From the NCBI GenBank assembly GCA_933228895.1, contig OW121848.1, positions 83,967,470-84,031,469 on the forward strand: a DNA stretch of 64,000 nucleotides, written 5' to 3'. This document shows, in pieces, positions 10,790 to 22,821 of this stretch (within the stretch, counting starts at the first letter, position 1; the number at the start of each line of letters is the position of its first letter). A program made the position numbers and the translations under genes. This stretch comes from Platycnemis pennipes (Eukaryota; Arthropoda; Insecta; Odonata; Platycnemididae). Below the pieces are notes generated by a model that saw nothing but the letters and a program-made list of their open reading frames with translations, searched no databases and was not told the origin of the DNA.

Positions 10790-11012
10790 TATTTTCCTCC
10801 CGTCCTTGACTACTTTTGGGAAAGGGAAGGGAGTGGAGGGGAGTTCTCGGAAGGTCTGCTCACACAGATCCTGTCGCAATCGCTCCGATTGGCAGAGTCA
10901 TCTGTGTCCTCCCCTTTGCGATAAGGCGAAGTAGCTTCGCGGGCTCAGTTGTGATTGGACGAAGTCGATATACGTCAGAGGTTGCACCACGACCACTTTT
11001 CCGAAAGGGTTA
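10790..11012. promoter_or_regulatory. Possible regulatory island with inverted CCAAT boxes
   Basis: In this short island of raised GC, GATTGG (inverted CCAAT) occurs at 10887-10892 and 10953-10958. A perfect hairpin GCGAAG-TAG-CTTCGC lies at 10926-10940 and a CRE-like TACGTCA at 10971-10977. ACACAGAT and ATCTGTGT flank the first CCAAT box as an inverted pair. This looks like a promoter or enhancer, but no adjacent coding start or TATA/Inr arrangement was found. The 65-codon frame across it has no motif. Confidence 0.3.
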
Positions 11013-12619
11013 AAAACATCAGTTTTTCGCTGCTTATAACTCGAGAAATAATAGACGGATCAAAAAACAGAAAAATACTGGTCTTTTTATTTTACAAACT
11101 CTATCAGATCTGGCAATAAAAAATATGGTAAACGACCCCAAGGCAATTTGTGATTTTGAAGCAACTGATCGCCAATTTAAGCTTTCAGATTTATTTATCA
11201 GTTGTTATGGTGTTATTTATTTCACCAAACTACAGTCTTCAATCCAAAGTACCGTTTGGCTAGTGATGTTAGTATTCATCTAGCAGGGAGACAAGTAAAA
11301 CTCACGTATCGCGATGGGTGACGATTGGATTAAATAGGCCTCCGGATGATTTCAAGAAACATCTGGGATCTTGAAATTCGAACAGAGGCAGCATATTGGG
11401 CATAAACAGAAGAACTTCTTTTGGGTTTGAATTCATATCCTCCAGTCAGAATTAGAAGGGCTTGGTTGAAATACCAAAACAACAGTTTTCAATCCAAAGT
11501 TCTATTATATATTATATTCTATTTAAACGTTACTTTAAGTAACGTTTATCTCACGGAGGCTGCACCGGTCACTTGTTTAAATTTAGAAGCCCTTGTTCGT
11601 CAATTGCTAAGCCGAGCTATTGCAGTAATTTAAGGAAATTCCTTTCCCTGATGATGCTGCAAATATATTAAAAACCCTGAAGTGCACTATGGAAGGTTAG
11701 ATCATAAAGGTAAGGTTAGAAAGTAGGTACCTACTACACCCTGGCCGTTGTTGCTAGGTCGGAACATACCGGCCTGACAACCATACGTCACGAGCTCCAA
11801 TTCCGCCTCTGATAGGGATTTGTTTTACGCCTATTTGTTTTACGCTTAGGGTTGCGTTAGGCGTTAGGCTAGACGGGGCGATACAATCTTGGAAAATATA
11901 GCACCTTAAACCCCTTTCTAATACAAAATGTTTTCATCATTCTAATACAGAAAAAGATGGGTTTAAAATGCCATCCACGTTAAAATAAGGAGCAATAATA
12001 GATTAAATCTAAATTAGTGGAATGATTAGAGGGTGAGTAATACATGTGCCAGGGTTATTATGCATATCATAAAATTAAAATGCATGCATGCATTAACATG
12101 CATAAAATTAAAATATATAATGCATATATTTAATTTTGTAGCCTCCTTCCATGTTTGGCATGCAACCAGAAATATCTCGACAAGATTCAAGCAAAAAAGG
12201 GTTTGAAGTTTCCCCAACGAAGGATACGAGTAAATTCTTAACGGAATTTCCACCTGGCTGGTAATTAATTTACCCACCGAAACGTCGTCATTTGTACTAC
12301 CAACCCGGTGCAAATCAGGAGAAGATTTGAGTAGAGTCCCCGCACGATTCGAGGTAGAGGTAGTGCATGGTATAGGTCCGACATTTCTACAGTGTATGAG
12401 ACGCAGGCGAGTGCATTTTGCGAATTTATTTGACTAAACAGCAACCCCAGTCATATCGTATCGTATAAAATATGCGATCCCTTACTCATCGAGAGTAAAT
12501 ATGTTATTGGTTTTGAGCCAGCTCCTGCCACACGTAGTTGAACGCTTTGGCCATGGATTTGATGAAATCACGACTCTTCTTCAAAATTGCAATAACATTG
12601 AGAAACATGCTGAACATTT
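11013..12619. other. AT-rich stretch with small palindromes and ATGCAT repeats
   Basis: No gene was recognised. An 11-bp-arm hairpin (TAAACGTTACT, 3-nt loop) lies at 11524-11548. Between about 12060 and 12140 there are repeated ATGCAT and ATAAAATTAAAAT motifs. The 70- and 95-codon frames have no recognisable domain. Confidence 0.4.
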
Positions 12620-13190
12620 AGAATGACTGCAAGGGTAAGCATATACCTTTCCTGCGTTCAAAAGCACCCTTTTCTGAGAGGTCAGGCCGTTAGGTCCAAT
12701 GGTATGCGTAAGCGGTTTGGGTGCTCGGGTGGGAAAATCTCGGAGAATGGCCAGCGGTGGGCATTCACCCCTCGGAGAAGTCCGAGCGTAAGCATCCGAC
12801 AGTATCAGCATTCAGAGGTCTGTTAACGTGAGAGGAATTGCCGGAGGAGAATGGGAAACGGGTAAAGCCGACGGAAATTCTCCATTCTTGAGAAATTTCT
12901 GTAGCGAGAAAACTACAGGGCAATGTAACCATTTTCGTAATGCTTGCAGATATGTATCGTACATGGACCTCGGATCTTCAGAGGACGCTCCAGAGATATA
13001 CAATTCTATTTTTTTCAATGAACGCCTGACTGAAGAAAAACATCAACGTCGCTGGTCGGGAAACTCCATCGAAAAAAAAGGAAATCATCCAGAATGCCGC
13101 CGGTCGTAGTTTCCAGGCCTGTAACATGCTAGTATGACAACACAACGGTCATCGGGTCATATCTTGCATGTATGTAGAGTTTGTTCTGTA
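12620..13190. other. Stretch of moderate GC without a supported gene
   Basis: Frames of 67, 93, 76 and 68 codons overlap on opposite strands. The 93-codon plus-strand frame (12828-13109) is not low-complexity but shows no domain I recognise. It may be chance. Confidence 0.3.
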
Positions 13191-13194
13191 AGTA

Positions 13195-13370
13195 AGATCT
13201 TATGCTAGACGATGCGATACAACCTCAGCCGTTAAATCCCAAGGCTGTTACTACTACTTAGGATAACCTATTAATTATACTTGACTTTAATGATGTGTAA
13301 TTATTTATGTTCATAGGTGACAAATTTTTCCCGGAATAAGAAAATAAACTTTCTATTTCTATTTAATGTA
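13195..13370 (+). mobile_element. LINE 3'-end fragment
   Basis: The sequence ends CCGGAATAAGAAAATAAAC followed by a (TTTCTA)n-like tail. This resembles the 3' UTR end and short repeat tail of a LINE. No RT coding sequence was detected directly upstream. Boundaries are approximate. Confidence 0.35.
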
Positions 13371-14269
13371 ATAATGGCGTGCTTGATTTAATGAATGATT
13401 TCAAATATGTGATTATTATATGATTGGCTATTGCAGAAATACTAATATACAGATGTATACGTATATTTTCCATGCATTATCGGTTTGAGTGATTTTGATG
13501 CAACTAATACGTGCAGGGCAGCGTAAATGCGTTAAAAGTATTTAAAAAATAATAAATATGAATTATAAAATCCATTATGAACATAAAACTACATGTTTTA
13601 TTCCACTCGGAAAGCAAAAGAGCGAATACTCCAAGAATGCACAAGTTTGGAAACTGTAACTATTTGAATTGCAAGAAACTACAGAAAATGTAACAAAGAA
13701 GGAGAGGAAATGACTCCGCTCTTTAAATACAGCCAACGGCTAAAGCAAAAATATGCTTCTTTTTTCAACTTTGATGCAAAAGTAACCCCTGATATTCGAG
13801 TACCGCAGGAGTGGAAAAGAGAAAGCATATACTGTCTCAACGAAGGAATTGTCTTGAAGGAAAAAAATTAAAACAAATTCATCAAATCAAAAGCAAAAGT
13901 TCAACAGGAGTAATAATTTAAGCATGTGATACGCTTATGAAGCAGCATAAAGAATACATTTTAAAATCGATGTGCAAAAAATCACATAGGTTTCCATTAA
14001 TCATTTAAAAATACATGAACCCCACATGCGAGACTCACTGGACTTTATTATAAAAATATGATCAGGAAATCATGAAATGGGCAATAGAAACGAACAAAGA
14101 ATAATCCATAATTTGTCACACATTTTACAAACAGTTGACACAGTGACTCATCCTTCATCATCATCCTCTGAACACTGAAGTGTTTTATTCATTTTAAATT
14201 TTCAGATGGAATGACTTTTTGTTTTGAATAACCGGTGAAGTATTCCATAGATGGAGATTGGGAGGTGAA
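13371..14269. other. AT-rich stretch without recognised features
   Basis: No sizeable open frame, RNA gene or repeat was recognised. Confidence 0.45.
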
Positions 14270-15080
14270 GTGAAATGCCCCGGCGATGAGACCTGAGCGC
14301 GGAATTGAAGAAGAAGAGGTGAAAAAAAGAAAAGCTTAAGAAAAGCAGACACGCAATCCGAAGGACGAGCGCGCAGGTTACCGCCCGCCGTCGCAAGACT
14401 TGGGCACGAGCACTTGTGCCGACCACCCCATCCCTCCCTCTCCCGCTGCCATTATATTTAATGAAGACGCGGATGAATCCTAGCCCCTCTCCCTCCCCCC
14501 AGCCTCCCCGAATCCCCACCCACCCCTCCTCTCCACTTGCCCTTGCCGACAACTCCTCCCCCCGGCCCTGAGAACAGTTCGAGTGAACACTCTTGCGGGA
14601 GGAAGCGAGGGAACGGAGATTGTGAGGAGAAGCGGGGGTCGGTAGTAGGAGAGAGGGAGAGGAATGCGGAGGTGGAGGAAGAAGAGTAGAGAGAGGGAAA
14701 TGGGGTTGTTCCAGTGACAGACGACCCCCCCATCCCCCATATCATTTCACGAATTAATCCCTTAATTAAATAAGTCCTCGCCACGTGCGCCCTCTCCTCC
14801 CCAGACCTCGCCTGGAACGGGCGCAGAGTCGGCCGCGGGAGGGAACACACACACACGCGTGGAAGTAGGAGATGAAAAGACCCAGGGTGAGCTGGAACGG
14901 AACGTTTCGTCCTCGTGGGAGGGCGGTCAAGGACGGAGGGCGTCGCGGGGTGGGCGGAGGAGGGAAGGTGTCCGCGTATGATAGCAGTGCGGGGAAGGGG
15001 GTTTGAATCGCTCGGAAAAGGAGACTTTTTTTTGAGTCCGTGAAGAGCATTTCGAGGACATGTCGACCCTTTGGTCAAGT
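14270..15080. other. GC-rich island with strand-asymmetric blocks
   Basis: C-rich blocks (14400-14560) alternate with G/A-rich blocks (14570-14720, 14930-15000). There is also an ACACACACACACG run near 14850. The minus strand has a 206-codon frame (14458-15078), but four other frames of 86-116 codons overlap it in other phases and its product is Ser/Pro/Arg-rich. It has no recognised domain and is probably a by-product of composition. Confidence 0.4.
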
Positions 15081-16420
15081 ACTGGAGAAAGGAAGAGCTT
15101 CCGGATTTGCCCCGACGGTACGACGTTTGATAGCCTTGATAGCTCTAAGAATTTAGTGAATCTCATAGTCAACCGTCCAAATCTTATCAGGAGTTGCACA
15201 TGCCTTTTGTTTCGAGCCAGAAAGGAAGTAGTTTGAAAAGGTACGGGATGGACTATTCTCAAAAGCGGATCCAATCAAAATTGAATGAAATTTTCGCCTT
15301 CCTGGACATATAAAACTGGCAGGCCTAGGTACTGAGTGGACGGCTGGAATGCGACGGGGAGTTTCGTCTACAATTCACTATTAGAATTGGTAAGTTGCCA
15401 CCAAATGGGTCCGATAAGAATTCAGGAGAAATATGTATACATGGAACAACATATTTGATACATACTTGTCCAATTTATTTCCGGAACTCCACGGAACTGG
15501 AAATCTACGTGAGATTGTCGCGAACTTTTGTCGACTTTAATTTATCAAAAAAATATCACCAGCGCAATACTTGGTAGCATCACTTAAACAGCAAATATAA
15601 AGAATAATTTAGCCTAGGATGTGATGAATGTTTTTCATCCCGTTCCCTCAAGTGCTACTGTGCGTATTAGGTCGAGTATTAAGGAACTTGAAAAAGTTTG
15701 GGATATGCGTATAAATTACGTGCGAAAGAGAAGAACAATGTTCAAAGATGTGGTTGAGAACCAATGAAGTAATATTGTCATAAGATGCTGAAAGCTGTAT
15801 GGGAGATTGTATTTATCCCGGGAAATTTCGACGAAAACGTGAATAAAGTTGGACGGATGCTTGGGACAAGATGGCTTCGATTGCTGATAAGCCAAAGTCC
15901 TCGGCAATTTCCACGTCTTTACAGTTTTGTTTAGCGAGAATTGAGATGCAGATGCGAAGTGTGAAGACGATAAGTGGGAAGAGATTGGAACGAAAGGTAG
16001 GTAGGAAACTGTGGCAACTGAAGGAAACTCACCAGTAGTAGGAAAATGCAAGAGAAGAAAATGAGAAAATAACGAAGATTTTGTCAATAGGACTTGCTCA
16101 AAAATGAATATGTCTTATAATTTGAGAAGGCAAAACAATTCATACAACCGTTTGAAGACACGTATTTGTTGTTATTGATAAGTGTATTATATAGTAGTCA
16201 TCATCATTATCGGTTAACAATCCTAAGATTCGTTTAACTCAGCCCTCTCCTAGCCCTTCTTCTATCGGCCAACCTATTAATATTAACGTAATTCTTCTCT
16301 TTTACATCCTTAACATCTTTTTCCGTATAGTAGTGATCCACCTATGAATATCTCGAGTTGGTCAAAGATGATTCACCTGCAGTTGATTTATTATGAGATG
16401 TAAAATTCCATTTAAAGGTA
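15081..16420. other. Stretch without recognised features
   Basis: A minus-strand 123-codon frame (15716-16087) and smaller frames show no motif. No repeat was recognised. Confidence 0.35.
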
Positions 16421-16424
16421 AAGA

Positions 16425-16515
16425 TGGGACTCGTTGAATAGTTTCGATCCCGCAACCCTTGGACTTCCTAGGCATTGCGTTTCCAATCTGGCTGCATTGG
16501 GCGACGGAAATGCTC
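16425..16515 (-). mobile_element. Possible tRNA-like SINE head (weak)
   Basis: Read on the minus strand, this has a block like the anticodon-to-T-arm part of a tRNA: AATGCCTAGGAAGTCCAAGG followed by GTTGCGGGATCGAAAC, which resembles box B. Box A is not convincing and no second copy was found in the window. It could be chance. Confidence 0.22.
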
Positions 16516-19500
16516 CGCACTACAAATCATTTGTGTAGGAAACTATCACCTAGAATTTAGCCATTGTTAATAAAATAACAGGAATGCGAAATTATTGTGA
16601 AATCGTAGTCAAAATCGCAGAGAAAACCTTTCTATTAGAAATAAAATTTATTGTTTAAGAAATAGTTCATAAAAAGAGTGCGCTTTGTAGCTTCTAATAC
16701 TACTTCGTAACAGATAACTGCTATCACTAAGATGAAAGCAATACATAACCAAAAAACAGTAATGAAAATATTATGAACTAATGAGTAGTCATGCAAAAGG
16801 TATGATGTGTATTTTTCCAGTAAATTGTATTATACCGTGAAGTAGTTGGGAGAGCAAATAAATTAAAATATATATTATTAAATATGGTCCTAGTATTGTA
16901 TAACTAATGTTAAGACGCTTTTTTATTATATAAATTTGTTGGCGGTATGTCGGGAATGTTATTCATTCATTATTTATTCAATTTCATTATTTAATGGAAC
17001 CCACTTATCATAATAGTATTTCAGAGACAATTCGAATGGACGAAAAGAATGATAATGTGATGGGAAATGCCAGGGAGACATGGATATTGATGGAAGAAAT
17101 CCTGGCGATATATATGAGATAGTAAAAAGTAACGGCTCGCTAAAGACAATAGAAAATGAGATATCTTAAGTGATTCAAATTGGCAAATGAAGTATGCTAA
17201 AAAGTGAGGGATATAACGAAATTATTTTTCTTTGAATCAAGGCAAAAATACCTAGTTTTTCCTCAAATAATAAGGCCTACGTCACAATAGATTTAGTTAA
17301 AGGAAATACTAAAATGGAAATCTTAAAGATACGGGAGGAAGATAAAAAAAAGCGTTTTGGACTACATGATTCGCAATATAGTTTGCTGGGCTGAATCACA
17401 AAATATCATCAGGCAAAGGTTCACCGTTTAAAACAAATGACATTATGCAATATGAACGCAGAAAAAAATATACCCCATTCTCTCATATGTCCCGTTATTC
17501 GTCTCTACACCTATTTTATACTCGAAGAATGGTGAAAAACCGTCAAAGAAATGTGAAAGTTATGATGAATCGAATTGGAGATTGACGAAGAAAGCGCATG
17601 GCAAAGGAATGAGGATTGACGTTCCATGAGCTCAAAAGAAGATACGAGGGTCAAGTCGCATTGAAGAAAGAGACTCCGGAGGCTCAGGGGAGTGGAATAT
17701 AAGGGCAGAGGGCAGCAGTGCAGACTGAGATGGAGCCCTTTCTTAAAGCCTTTGAAAACAATCCATTTTCCTTCCTTCAGAAGATGTTTCTCTATCGGAC
17801 TCTGCTGCTTGCGCCATGACGCAACCTCTATTACATACGCTACATATAACTGAAAGAAATTGTCATGGATATTAGTGAAGGGCTTAAAGGATTCGTTGGG
17901 GTAATTACCAACTACGTCACAGAAATGTATGCAAACCTCAAAATTATGGAAATTGTTGAAGAATTGGTTTGATTGGTGATGGAACACATCATCGTCGAAT
18001 TATGGTTGCTGAGAAAATGCCGCAACACGAGGTCAGTTTATCTAACGGATTAACTAGAAGCGTTGGTAGCCTTTAATTAAAGTGATTCAGTTAATCCATG
18101 AAAAACCGTGCGCCTCCTGTGATTTCTCTGAAAGATCTGTCACCCAGAGAATCACAGCCTTCTACGAAATCGAAGTTGGGATCTCTGTTTTGAAACCGAA
18201 CCCTCTATCTACTGCGCTGCAGAACCATTTCTCCAGAATAGAGGCGGAATCCATTCAGGAGAGGAACGTTGAAGAAAGTACATAGAAAGAGATGTTGAGA
18301 AATGAGAGGGAATGTGGACATGGAAATCTGACTCGGACGGAGCAAGCCAGGAATTCTCCAGTAATTTCCGAAATAATCAATAAACATTTATCAAAATTGA
18401 TACAATTCTATACCAGATAATTAAAGGTATTACTGAGCATTGAGTATCGAATTTTGTAATATTAAAAAAAATTAGGATGTAAAAATAAAATACAATTTTT
18501 TAAAACTATACGGGTAAACTAATATGACTTGACCAATATAAGAAATAAAATGCTTTAATGTTGCAAATTAAATAACAGAACTGTCCCATGGAAAAATGCC
18601 TGAACGAAACATAAACAAGAACAAAAATGAATCATCACGTAATGAATTATTATATTTCAGTTGATTGACGCTTAGCTTAGTTTTAAACTATGCATATGAT
18701 TTGAGATAAAACAAAATTGCGCTCGGAAATTAAGACTCCGATGTAAAGTGGCCGGAGAGACCACACAGATGTTAAAGGAGAGTGAGAAATCCTTTCAGGT
18801 ATTAAGGAGGAAGAGGAATGAAGGTGTTCGAAATAGCGAAGGCCATGCATTCCACGGCTGCTGGGGAGGAATTATTTAATGACTCGAAGAATGGGTAGGA
18901 GCAGTTGGCAGAGGGCCCTCGGGGAGACGGGTATGTTTATAGTTACGACTGCAGATGGGGAAGGAGAAAGTGAACGAATGGTAGGATTTGAAAAATGAAG
19001 GCTCGGTGGGAGGAAGCAAAGGGAGCAAAAAACACTAAGGGTGAAGTCAGGAGTAATGTAAATGGACTTTCATGGGGAATATTTAGATGAAACCCAGATG
19101 CTATCGCAGTAAAATAAGCTTGGCGGTTGATTATTACACTTGGGACACTAGATCACGGTTTGGAGTGAATAGGTATCCACTGCTTCCAAATTCAATGCAA
19201 CATACTTCTTGATAACCCGCACGAAGGAATTGGTTTTAGTGAAAATGCATTTTTCAAAAGACTACGATCGATTTAATAAGTATTAATGTATATGTATAAT
19301 ATATAATGCATATAATGTATATAATGCATAAGTATATGTATGTTGATATAGGCGTAACTTTTTGGAATCTATTCATGTTACTGAATTCATGCACGGAAAC
19401 TTGGTTTTTTCACGTTTTGTACTACACACGAACCAGGACATTGACGCAATTATAGTGAAATCTTACGTTTAAGCTCAGGTCTTGTTCTTATATCAAAAAG

Positions 19501-19693
19501 TATGGGGAATAACCAATTGACCATGAATTAAATACGTACCGAGATTAATATTAATTGTAAGAATTAATGAACCCGTATCAAATAGTGGTAAAATTATTTT
19601 TGCATAAATAAAATTAGTTACCTGGTAACTGTGTGGAATTCCATGCTAAAAATCGATTTATTCACAACTTTATTGTGGTTTGTAAAGACGCGT
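16516..19693. other. AT-rich stretch with one unexplained minus-strand frame
   Basis: The 158-codon minus-strand frame at 17511-17987 is one of the longest in AT-rich sequence and is not low-complexity. It includes the segment HFCDVVGNYPNESFKPFTNI, but I recognise no family. TATAATGCATATAATG-type repeats lie at about 19285-19335. Nothing else was recognised. Confidence 0.35.
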
Positions 19694-20233
19694 TTAAGGT
19701 GCGTTTACACGTAGCAGTTGACTGCTATGACAGTCACCTGCTAACAACTATTAAGCTCCACTCGCATGTGTAAATAGCAACTGCGATGCGAGTCCAGGTC
19801 GATACTGGTCACATGTCGAACACTATCGATCCCAGTTCGATCTATTAGCAAAGTTGAAGTCCGTCTGCTTTCCAGCAGAAATGTATCCAACACATTTGCA
19901 ACAATCGCCAACGGAAGGCAATACACGACGTCTGATACCGGGAACTTAGATATAATAACAAGGATATCCCTCCTTAAATGGGAGATTCTTCTCTTTAAAG
20001 AATGGGAACAATAGATAATCGTCAATGAAATTTATTGTTTGAAGAATTTCACGAAAATATAAGCATCAATCACTATTGAAATAGAACGTTTTATTTGTGA
20101 TGACAACGCCTAAATAGCGGCTTTTAGCTGCATAGAAGTTAACGCAGATGCATCATAGTAGTAGCGTTATAGATATATCGCGCACCTCGCAACTGTCATA
20201 GCAAGTCAACTGCTACGTGTAAACGCCGCTTAA
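19694..20233. mobile_element. 540-bp non-autonomous DNA transposon flanked by TTAA
   Basis: Terminal inverted repeats of 37-38 bp (19698-19734 and 20192-20229) match with two mismatches and one single-base indel. They read GGTGCGTTTACACGTAGCAG on the left and GCGGCGTTTACACGTAGCAG on the right, each from the outer end. Both ends are flanked by TTAA (19694-19697 and 20230-20233), a target duplication known for piggyBac-like elements. If the duplication is only TAA or TTA, a PIF/Harbinger-type element would fit equally well. A 94-codon minus-strand frame (19741-20025) lies inside but has no transposase motif I recognise, so mobilisation in trans is likely. The superfamily is unproven. Confidence 0.8.
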
Positions 20234-20639
20234 AAGTTGTAAATAAATCTATTATGTATGCAGTCTACTTGAGCATTTGCAATTAACGCGTTTGAAAAAA
20301 AAGACAACGAAATTTATCTGCAAGCTTATATTCCGGCACTGGAATTTGTTTGGTATGAATAATTATAACGTTTACATCAACTAAGCTCACTGACCTACAA
20401 AACCATTGTGGGAAAACATGATTTTACTCCTTCCTATGGCATGGGGAACAGGAATTAAGGGAGGGGAAGGGAAACAAAAGTGAATGCGCTTCAATTTATT
20501 TTCTGATCCCAAAAAACACTCTCAGTGAAACATTTTAACGGGCATATCAGCGTTAAACGTTACAACAAGGGAGCAATATGGTAAAGCCGTACGGTGCTGT
20601 GAATGATTCACGGATAATGAGGTACCATAATTGCTGCTG
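20234..20639. other. AT-rich stretch without recognised features
   Basis: No gene or repeat was recognised. Confidence 0.4.
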
Positions 20640-20960
20640 TTTAAAAATGCCGTGGAAGGGCGGAAAATTGGTCGATACAAAAATGGCGATGGCCAACTCG
20701 GGCTACGAACAAAGCTGCGAGAGGAGAAGGAGAGAGAAAAAGAGGGAGGAATAGGGAGTGAGAGAGCGAGAGGGAGGGAGTCGGAAAGGGAGAGGTGAAG
20801 AGGACGCAAAATTAAAAAGCCTGCCATCGCGGTGGGATCGAACGAAATAACCCACGAAAAAACAGAAAAGCGAAACGTGGGAAGAGACAGAACGACCGAC
20901 AAGAGGCAAGTGTGCGGACAAAATGGGGATTGCCACTCAAACATGCACGCACACACAAAA
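20640..20960. other. Purine-rich GC-elevated island
   Basis: The plus strand is almost all G and A between about 20700 and 20800. The overlapping minus-strand frames (144 and 77 codons) therefore read Ser/Leu/Pro/Phe-rich low-complexity sequence. No gene is supported. Confidence 0.4.
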
Positions 20961-21919
20961 CAGTGAGAGGTGTTTTTAAGCTTCGGTTTACTCTATATTG
21001 CCGGTGTGAATGAAATTAGCTCTTATTGCACTTCTATTACGTGTTTGACATTGTGGGATCTTATGAATGGAGATATTCTAAATTAGAACAGTACCGTGTT
21101 AAATCCAAAAATTAACAAATGCACGAAGAACTGAGCGGAAAATAGAGCAGGGGTTATTTTACCCGTTCACTATTCCATGCATTCGTGGAGTTTTCCGTGC
21201 AATTCGTTATTTTACCCGATGCTATTGGCCACACATGCATCTCTCCATGCATGATGGCAACCTTTCATAAAAGTTACTTTCAACATATTTGTTCATTCAT
21301 GGTGAAAATTGAAGACTTTCAACTGCGGTTCATTGGTATGGTGAAAATAATTTTTTTTGTAACCTTATGCCGCGTAATTTTCATATTAACTTTGTAAGTA
21401 TAGCTTTCCTTACGAAAAAGTCTTGATTGACGCATGGAGTAAAGTAACCTGATGAACAACACAGTGGCGAAGCTGAAGGGTAGTATGGGAGCCTGAGAAT
21501 ACTCAAAATGATTACAGTAAAACAATTACTATTTTTTCAGCTCTGTAATGCATTTTATGTTGACGAGAAAACAAGGGAAAAAGAAATTTAGCCTTTATAT
21601 CCACACATTTCGTTGCATTGAAGTGTTTTCGATGCCTGGGAGAGGCATACGCTTATTCACAGCCACACGCTTACATTTTAAGCTGCGCGATTCTTGCGCG
21701 CTGAGAGTCTAGACACTTGCTTAGTTCAAGTACCCTTCTGAGTCTCGGCGAATAATCAAGAGATGGCTAGACAGAGGGAAATTAAGAGAGGCTGATTCTG
21801 GATGAAAGAGTTTCGCTGCGTGTGAATGCTTTCTTCGTTTTATGGTTGGAAAATAACAAATCAACTTACGACTAAAGGACTGAACGACAACAACCAGGGT
21901 GGACTTGACACGTTTAACT
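20961..21919. other. Stretch without recognised features
   Basis: Small frames (70 and 68 codons) on opposite strands overlap and have no motif. The hAT element may extend into the right end, but no transposase similarity was visible there. Confidence 0.35.
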
Positions 21920-22496
21920 AATTCAGAAGGCTCGCTTTTGAAATAATTGACACTTTAGTAGTTCGAATGGAATCTCGTTTTGAAGACTTTAATAACTTCT
22001 ATTTTGCAGAATTACTAGATGAAAAACAGTTTCCGGCGTACAACACATCATTTCCGTCAGCGAAATTGAGTAGCCTGATAAAATAATAGCTAAACAATAA
22101 TAAAATAAATAGCTAAACAATAGAACAGCTAAAAATGAACTTATCAATGTCTATTCCGACGAGATTATACACCTGACGGCACATTTGTTACTCAAATATT
22201 TTTTGGACAGTGGCCTGGATAAAGTGTGTTAAGGAACCGTGGGAATCATTCGACTGATTCAGACATTACCTGCATCAACTGCATCGTCCGAAAGAAGTAT
22301 GAGTACGTTGATGAAAGTGAAGACAGTTTTAAGAAACGCCATGGCGAACTCGAAGCAAAGCAATTTGAGTACCCTGGCGATTGAAAAGGTTTTACTGAAC
22401 AACCTTTCGAGAGACGAAAGTTTCAAGGAACGCATCATCGACACCTTTGTCCAAAGGAAAACCCGCCGAATCGAGTTGATCCACATAAAACATTAA
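21920..22496 (+). pseudogene. hAT-family transposase, C-terminal remnant, broken
   Basis: hAT transposases cut and paste DNA elements and dimerise through a conserved C-terminal domain. That domain is clear at 22239-22496: IIRLIQTLPASTASSERSMS followed by a TLMKVKT..RNAM block and LSTLAIEK, matching the L..P.S.A..ER.FS.L...K..LR..M pattern. Upstream in the same frame is HLTAHLLLKYFLDSGLD with one stop (TAA at about 22230). In a different frame at 21920-22080 is FRRLAFEIIDTLVVRMESRF and a following FAELLDE..FPAY stretch, which resembles the mid-region before the dimerisation domain. Frame changes, stops and the absence of the N-terminal zinc finger and DDE core make it non-functional. It resembles the branch related to ZMYM-type proteins, but that is a guess. 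Confidence 0.8.
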
Positions 22497-22784
22497 GGTA
22501 AGTTATTTAGCCCCTCAGTGCTGACCTCTGTGCATGGTTGGGTACCGGAATTTTATTTCAAATTAAGAGTGGGGCGAGAGGTAAAGAAGTGAGAAAGCAT
22601 TCTTGAAGCATCTAGAGTTCTCTTCATATGCAATGCATGTTCAAAAAACTAGATTTTTAAAATCCACCGGAACGGAGGGTTAAAACCCATTTAAATTCCC
22701 CGGTACACAACGTGTTAAGTCGACTGATTTTTGCCGAATGGAATATTTTAGTCTCTGAATGGGTAATTAAGGGGCCGATGAGCT

Positions 22785-22821
22785 AATGTTATTACTTTAG
22801 CTAAGCTAAAGTAATAACATT
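22785..22821. repeat. Perfect palindrome with 18-bp arms and 1-nt loop
   Basis: AATGTTATTACTTTAGCT at 22785-22802 is exactly repeated in inverse at 22804-22821, with a single A between. The arms are unusually exact for an AT-rich background. The element is too short to classify. Confidence 0.9.

Noticed and set aside
14458..15078. 206-codon minus-strand frame
   Set aside because: Ser/Pro/Arg-rich product in a stop-poor GC island, with several overlapping open frames in other phases.
19741..20025. 94-codon minus-strand frame inside the TTAA-flanked element, considered as a transposase
   Set aside because: No DDE-type or other transposase motif is visible, and the length is far below a complete transposase.
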